From Patescibacteria group bacterium (GTDB lineage Bacteria > Patescibacteriota > Microgenomatia > UBA1400 > PJMF01): DNA of 10,069 nt. Made by a program: the position numbers and the translations under genes. Position 1 is the first letter of the stretch; the number at the start of each line of letters is the position of its first letter. Where the stretch lies: NCBI GenBank assembly GCA_018813375.1, contig JAHJBU010000040.1, positions 1 to 10,069 of the forward strand, read 5' to 3'. Under the pieces are notes generated by a model. That model was given only the letters and a program-made list of their open reading frames with translations, did not search any database and was not told where the DNA came from. Below are positions 6,623-10,069 of this stretch, one piece after another.

Positions 6623-6711
6623 GCCTAACACGGTATATGCGGTTTTACTAACGTTACACCCATATTCCGAATAATTAGGTTCGGAACATCGCATATTCTG
6701 GAACGTTAGAT
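6623..6711 (+). other. attC recombination site 4
   Basis: This is the best match to consensus. R'' GCCTAAC (6623-6629) fits RYYYAAC exactly and R' GTTAGAT (6705-6711) fits GTTRRRY exactly. L'' is GTATATGCG (6633-6641) and L' is CGCATATTC (6690-6698), with spacers ACG and TGGAAC. The centre has the TTCCGAA / TTCGGAA hairpin. It is 89 bp long and closes cassette 3. Confidence 0.87.
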
Positions 6712-6752
6712 GAGATATTTTTCTGAAAATTTTTAATTTCAAAACAATCACT

Positions 6753-7120
6753 ATGAAATTTTATCTATCATTTTTCAAAATTGGTAACGAAGTTGAAAAA
6801 CTGAAAAGTTTAATCCCTCCCAACAAAACAGCAACGTATATTAACAATGCACGAGATTTTGCAAAGGGGCAAGAGCGGGGCAAGAGTGGGCTGAAGATTT
6901 TACAAAGTCTGATATTTTAGAACTTGAAAGCGTGGGTTTGGAAGTAGAACAGTTTGATCTTCAAAAATATTTTAGAAAACATTCTCAGCTTAATATTAAT
7001 AGGGATATCCGCAAGTATGGTGTTATTTGGGTGAGCGGTGGAAATGTATTTGTACTTAGGCAAGCAATGAAACTTAGCAGTTTTAATAAGATTTTGGGGT
7101 CTGTAAATAATATTGTGTAA
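6753..7120 (+). pseudogene. Peptidase E (S51 family) pseudogene in the fourth, eroded cassette
   Basis: The first frame (6753-6920) reads MKFYLSFFKIGNEVEKLKSL, then TATYINNARDFAKGQE, typical of the N-terminus of S51 dipeptidases. It then goes out of frame and stops. The continuation in the next frame (to 7120) reads WAEDFTKSDILELESVGLEVEQF, then GVIWVSGGNVFVLRQAMKLSSF, also typical of the family. The break is an 11-bp tandem duplication at 6866-6887; dropping one copy restores one frame. The gene then ends at a TAA after SVNNIV, before the region that should hold the nucleophile serine (a GGxSAG-type motif). Even with the duplication repaired it would lack its active site. No attC is found downstream, so the 3' end of this cassette seems deleted. 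Confidence 0.8.
6866..6887 (+). repeat. 11-bp tandem duplication disrupting peptidase E
   Basis: GGGGCAAGAGC (6866-6876) is followed directly by GGGGCAAGAGT (6877-6887). Removing one unit gives a continuous reading, NARDFAKGQEWAEDFTKSD. Confidence 0.85.
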
Positions 7121-7177
7121 ACGGTTTTTGGACTTGATATTATCGGTCGATCAAGATAGACCGGGTAAAAGAATAAT

Positions 7178-7777
7178 TTATTCAATCCCGTATTCGGCTT
7201 TAAATGCTTCTGTTTTAGCAGTTGATTCGGCTTTAAATGCTTCCATGCCAGTTTTAGCTTGCTCATCAAAAGCATTCATATTATTTTCACTTTGAGTTTT
7301 AAAAGCTTCCATACGAGCATCACTTTCCTGTTTAAATTTTTCAGTTTCAGCTTGAGATCGAGCTCTAAAATTTTCTAGAGTAGCATTTTCATTTGTTTTG
7401 CTTGTTGCATCACCATAATAATTAGTTTGAGTTTTATTTGATGGATTAGTTTGAATTTGTTTAATTTGAGTAGTTAATTCTTGTTTTGAGCGAGATTCAA
7501 TTTCTAGTTGCTTCTGGCGTACATATTCAGCTGCTTTTTCTTCTTGCGTTTTGTTTTCAGTTTTATTTTTAATAGTTTGTTTAGTTTGGTCCTGCCATTC
7601 TTCTAAGATTATTTTTATTGGATCAGTAGTTATTTTTTGTAATTCTTTAGTTTGATAACCATAAACTGTACTCCCGCTAAAAAGTAGCAACCAACTAGAA
7701 ATAATACTAGTTAAGATTATTGATGCTCTGCGCACGGGTTTTGACGTGTGAATAAATGGAGAGCCAGTTTTTATCAT
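7178..7777 (-). CDS. Exported protein with C-terminal hendecad (11-residue) coiled-coil repeats
   Basis: This gene encodes 199 residues. The N-terminus is basic (KPVRR), followed by a hydrophobic segment (about 18-36) ending FSGSTVYG, so it is a signal peptide or single anchor. Residues about 45-125 are polar and helical, with little order. Residues 131-196 are six consecutive 11-residue units (NATLENFRARS, QAETEKFKQES, DARMEAFKTQS, ENNMNAFDEQA, KTGMEAFKAES, TAKTEAFKAEY), predicting a right-handed coiled coil. It lies 8 bp after LemA in the same direction and is the last gene of the operon. There is no named family. The composition resembles stress-type LEA repeats, but this likeness is only in period. 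Confidence 0.75.
   Translation of the reverse strand: MIKTGSPFIHTSKPVRRASIILTSIISSWLLLFSGSTVYGYQTKELQKITTDPIKIILEEWQDQTKQTIKNKTENKTQEEKAAEYVRQKQLEIESRSKQELTTQIKQIQTNPSNKTQTNYYGDATSKTNENATLENFRARSQAETEKFKQESDARMEAFKTQSENNMNAFDEQAKTGMEAFKAESTAKTEAFKAEYGIE
7190..7387 (-). repeat. Six in-frame 33-bp units encoding hendecads
   Basis: The unit consensus is xxxMEAFKxxS. At the DNA level the repeat is diverged, but a 17-base word, CGGCTTTAAATGCTTCY on the + strand, occurs twice near 7195-7245. This indicates tandem duplication of the last units. Confidence 0.75.
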
Positions 7778-7785
7778 CGGAGTTA

Positions 7786-8424
7786 TTATTTTTGTAGTTT
7801 TTTTGTAGTTTTCTTTTTAGCTGAAATTGGATTGCTGTCAACTAGTTTATGAGATTGATCTAAAACAAAAGGCTCAGATGAGCTAGGTTTAAATAAAACA
7901 GCCTCTTCAAAACTGAGTAATCCTGCCACTAGCATATTAGGAAATAGCTGAATTTGATTGTTGTATCGCTCTGCAGTGGCATTGTAGGTTTCTCTATAAT
8001 GAGCTATCTCATCCTCAGTTCTAAGTAAATCAGATCTAACTTGTTGAAAATTTTCACTTGCTTTTAGCTCAGGATAATCTTCAGTTACCATCATTAGTGA
8101 GCGTAAAGTTTGAGTTAAAATGTTATCAGCATCAGCAGTTTCTTGAGCATTTTTTGAGGTATTAAGAGCACTACGAGCAGCAGCAACTTCTTTAAAGGTA
8201 CTATTTTCATGTTTGGCATATTCGCGCACTAGATCAACCACGTTTTGGATAAGCGAGGAACGTTTATGTAGCTGAATATCAATATCAGAATAATCAGTTT
8301 TGACTCGATTGCGTAGTTTAACCAAGTGATTATACATTTTTAAAATATATAGTCCTGCTAATAATAAGATGCCAGCTATAGAATAAAGACTGCGAAAAAC
8401 CACCGTTGAAGAAATATTAATCAT
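7786..8424 (-). CDS. lemA: LemA family membrane protein
   Basis: This gene encodes 212 residues. There is one N-terminal membrane helix (about 8-28), followed by the family's helical bundle. Recognisable elements are YNHLVKLRNRV (31-41), DIDIQLHKRSSLIQNVVDLV (47-66), YAKHENSTFKEVAAARSA (69-86), EDYPELKASENF (115-126), and RETYNATAERYNNQIQLFPN (144-163). All match the LemA pattern. The C-terminal tail is Lys-rich (KKKTTKKLQK) and longer than usual. LemA proteins are common but have no settled biochemical role. An AGGA 13 nt before the ATG is a weak ribosome site. It sits between an RDD-TPR protein (27-bp gap) and the hendecad protein (8-bp gap), so co-transcription is likely. Confidence 0.92.
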   Translation of the reverse strand: MINISSTVVFRSLYSIAGILLLAGLYILKMYNHLVKLRNRVKTDYSDIDIQLHKRSSLIQNVVDLVREYAKHENSTFKEVAAARSALNTSKNAQETADADNILTQTLRSLMMVTEDYPELKASENFQQVRSDLLRTEDEIAHYRETYNATAERYNNQIQLFPNMLVAGLLSFEEAVLFKPSSSEPFVLDQSHKLVDSNPISAKKKTTKKLQK

Positions 8425-8451
8425 GTTTTTTTATTCCTAATTTATTAATAC

Positions 8452-9645
8452 TTATTTATTTACAGCCGCTAAACCTTTTTGAGCAGTTAAAATTACCATA
8501 TCAAAATCGCCGTCTTGATTTTTATTTTCAAAATATTTCAAAGCTTGCTGGTAATGTTCTATGGCATTGTTATTTACGCCCAATTGTTGATAAGCATTGG
8601 CAATGGATAAGTGAGTATAACCATATTCATCGTCTAGCCGTAGTGACTTTTTAAGTTCTAAGATTGCCTGATCATATTGTTCAAGACGGATGTAATATTC
8701 GCCTAGCTGATAGAGTAAAATTGCATTATCTGGATCAAACTCATTAGCTTTTTTAATTGCGTCTAGGCCATCTTCTAGATTGCCCTTATCATTTACCCAG
8801 GTATAAGCAGATGATAGTTGAAACCAAAGTATAGAATTATCCGGGTCTAATTCTAGTGCTTCCCATAAAATTGAGATGTTTTGGTTATTAATTTTACGAA
8901 TTTTAGTTGGTTCATCTTGGGTAGCTTTCATTTGTGTAAAGTAATCTTGGCTTAATTGATATTTGGTAGCTACTTCCTCTGACATATCATTGCTAAAATC
9001 AGAAAAACTTTCTTGGTTTGCTTCTTTATTTTCTATTTTAGTTTTTTCATTTTTATAGAGATTAATACTAAATAGTATGCCTATTGAAGACATGGTTATT
9101 ATAAATAATAAGAAGAACCCTCCTATAATTAAGGCGATGGCTCTTTTTGGTTTACGATCTGTTTGGACAACTACTGTTTTAGCAATTTTGTCATGCCAAG
9201 TTTGTTTTTGTTTATTTCTAATCATTGCGAAATAACCTAGGCCAAATACCATTGCTGATAAATAAGAACTTAGATTTCTTACTATGGCTGTTAAATAAGA
9301 GATTTTATTATTAGATTTATCGTCTGGTAGCAATTTAATTGCTAGTAGTCTCATGCCAATAGTGGCGCCATCGTAATGAACTACAAAGACTGTAAAATAG
9401 ATAAGAGAGATGAGGATTGGTAGGAGATTGCTGTAATTATTATTGCTGGTAATTGTTTGGAGTTTTTCAAATTCAGCCATAGAGTTTATTTTGCTGAGCT
9501 GTTCTAGCATATTTGCTTGTGTTTTCCACGAATTAGTAAAGACAGAGGTAAAGACATTTAAAATGGCGCCATCCACTAAGAAAGCTAGCAAGCGACGACC
9601 AAAACCAGCGTATTTAATATCAGAGATTGATTTTTTTATTTCCAC
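8452..9645 (-). CDS. RDD-domain membrane protein with C-terminal TPR repeats
   Basis: This gene encodes 397 residues. Residues 12-162 are an RDD domain: FGRRLLAFLVDGAIL (15-29), GATIGMRLLAIKLL (93-106, the usual TPGKRLLGI-like loop) and NKQKQTWHDKIAKTVVV (144-160). Membrane helices are at about 16-38, 71-92, 118-141 and 169-195. A charged linker (198-250) leads to TPRs at about 256-390, with the pattern ALELDPDN, ANEFDPDNAILLYQLGEYY and AIEHYQQALKYF. The start is GTG (9643-9645); the first ATG would lose the first membrane helix. It is first in the operon with LemA and the hendecad protein. The TPRs face the side opposite the short RDD loops or the cytoplasm; I cannot tell which from sequence. 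It probably serves as a membrane scaffold or transporter-associated protein. Confidence 0.88.
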   Translation of the reverse strand: MEIKKSISDIKYAGFGRRLLAFLVDGAILNVFTSVFTNSWKTQANMLEQLSKINSMAEFEKLQTITSNNNYSNLLPILISLIYFTVFVVHYDGATIGMRLLAIKLLPDDKSNNKISYLTAIVRNLSSYLSAMVFGLGYFAMIRNKQKQTWHDKIAKTVVVQTDRKPKRAIALIIGGFFLLFIITMSSIGILFSINLYKNEKTKIENKEANQESFSDFSNDMSEEVATKYQLSQDYFTQMKATQDEPTKIRKINNQNISILWEALELDPDNSILWFQLSSAYTWVNDKGNLEDGLDAIKKANEFDPDNAILLYQLGEYYIRLEQYDQAILELKKSLRLDDEYGYTHLSIANAYQQLGVNNNAIEHYQQALKYFENKNQDGDFDMVILTAQKGLAAVNK

Positions 9646-9653
9646 AATCGTGT

Positions 9654-9662
9654 ATTTTACCA
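9654..9662 (-). promoter_or_regulatory. Extended -10 promoter of the RDD-LemA-hendecad operon
   Basis: On the - strand the sequence reads TGGTAAAAT, an extended -10 (TGn plus TAAAAT), with no good -35. Its predicted start point (about 9647) is only 1-3 nt before the GTG codon, implying a leaderless transcript. Confidence 0.4.
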
Positions 9663-9734
9663 GATTTAGCAGAAATTTAATGCAGCAAGGCAGTTTGTAA
9701 GCATTGGAAGGAGTGGTCTGCTTTCTTTTTCTTT

Positions 9735-9848
9735 TATTTATAAATGGGATAAGCGGATATTTTTTGCTTCTGACTTCCGCAAAAAATGTTTATTTAAATT
9801 TTAGAGAAAAACAAATACAATACAATTACTTAATTGAATAAAATAATT
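9735..9848 (+). promoter_or_regulatory. Leader of the second restriction gene: copy of the 1-112 leader
   Basis: This leader carries a perfect 9-bp inverted repeat, ATTTTTTGC (9759-9767) and GCAAAAAAT (9779-9787), around an 11-nt loop. TACAAT boxes follow at 9816-9821 and 9821-9826, with 33 nt from the first box to the ATG at 9849. Order and spacing match the leader at 1-112. The arms differ in sequence from those at 21-55, but both pair, so the stem rather than its sequence is kept. There is no Shine-Dalgarno. Confidence 0.55.
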
Positions 9849-10069
9849 ATGACTACTACAAAATCAAAACAAATGACAACGGGTAAATCTTTTGAATACG
9901 CACTCCTTATTCAATTCGAGGAAAAACTAAAAGATAAGACAAATCTTGAAGTTATCAAAAACTCAGCTTTTGAAATTGCAAAAGGTTGTTTTGAAAATGT
10001 AAGTACTACAGGGCAGAGCGAATATTTACTTTCAGCCAGTTTTGCAGTTAATTTTCTTATGGATATAGA
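9849..10069 (+). CDS. Probable HaeIII-type restriction endonuclease, N-terminal part (cut by window end)
   Basis: Seventy-three residues are visible, starting MTTTKSKQMTTGKSFEYALL; the rest lies beyond the window. The motif GKSFEYALLIQFEEKLK, then EVIKNSAFEIAKGCFENVS, then SASFAVNFLMDI resembles the N-terminal part of the HaeIII-like type II restriction endonuclease family (GKAFEYALL... pattern) as I remember it. No catalytic residues are in view, so the call rests on this N-terminal pattern. It is supported by the leader shared with the type IIG gene. A cognate cytosine methyltransferase would be expected just downstream, outside the window. Confidence 0.5.
   Translation, partial: MTTTKSKQMTTGKSFEYALLIQFEEKLKDKTNLEVIKNSAFEIAKGCFENVSTTGQSEYLLSASFAVNFLMDI

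Noticed and set aside
7136..7165. Terminator of the - strand operon (CGGTC/GACCG hairpin)
   Set aside because: The stem is only 5 bp and no T-run follows it on the - strand.
7190..7387. CRISPR array or non-coding tandem repeat
   Set aside because: The units have no spacers, keep an open frame and repeat in the protein sequence; this is a coding repeat.
9443..9700. + strand frame opposite the RDD gene, as well as other frames opposite the large genes
   Set aside because: They have no recognisable domain and lie wholly over strongly supported genes on the other strand or in another frame.

Overview
The window is AT-rich, with compact genes, almost no Shine-Dalgarno sequences and small single-pass membrane proteins. 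This would suit a candidate-phyla-radiation (Patescibacteria-like) bacterium, but no marker gene here settles the taxonomy. It reads as an accessory region with three parts. (1) Positions 1-4965 hold a defence locus: an Eco57I/BREX-PglX-like type IIG restriction-methyltransferase with an HsdR-like nuclease N-terminus, followed with a 14-bp overlap by a large protein carrying a TOPRIM-like motif set. Both genes are interrupted. The methyltransferase has a single in-frame TAG just before its NPPY catalytic motif. The partner has one extra T in a T7 run.

(2) Positions 5196 to about 7120 hold a previously unlabelled-looking integron cassette array without a visible integrase (CALIN-like). Four attC sites (5196-5331, 5674-5764, 6109-6304, 6623-6711) delimit three complete cassettes. 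Each carries one small + strand gene for a membrane-anchored or secreted protein. A fourth, eroded cassette carries a peptidase E (S51) pseudogene, broken by an 11-bp tandem duplication and missing its 3' half. All four attC sites share an asymmetric architecture: a 3-nt spacer on the left arm and a 5-6-nt spacer on the right arm. The 230 bases before the array (4966-5195) have no gene, but hold a GC-rich imperfect direct repeat.

(3) Positions 9645-7178 on the - strand form a three-gene operon: an RDD-TPR membrane protein, a LemA family protein, and a secreted or anchored protein ending in six exact-length 11-residue (hendecad) repeats. Beyond it, at 9849, a + strand gene begins that resembles a HaeIII-type restriction endonuclease and runs off the window.

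The leader upstream of this last gene is a diverged copy of the leader upstream of the first restriction gene. The two share a TACAAT -10 box, the same distance to the ATG, and a stem-loop whose arms differ in sequence but remain paired. This ties the two restriction loci together as a regulatory or mobile family that flanks the cassette array and the LemA operon.
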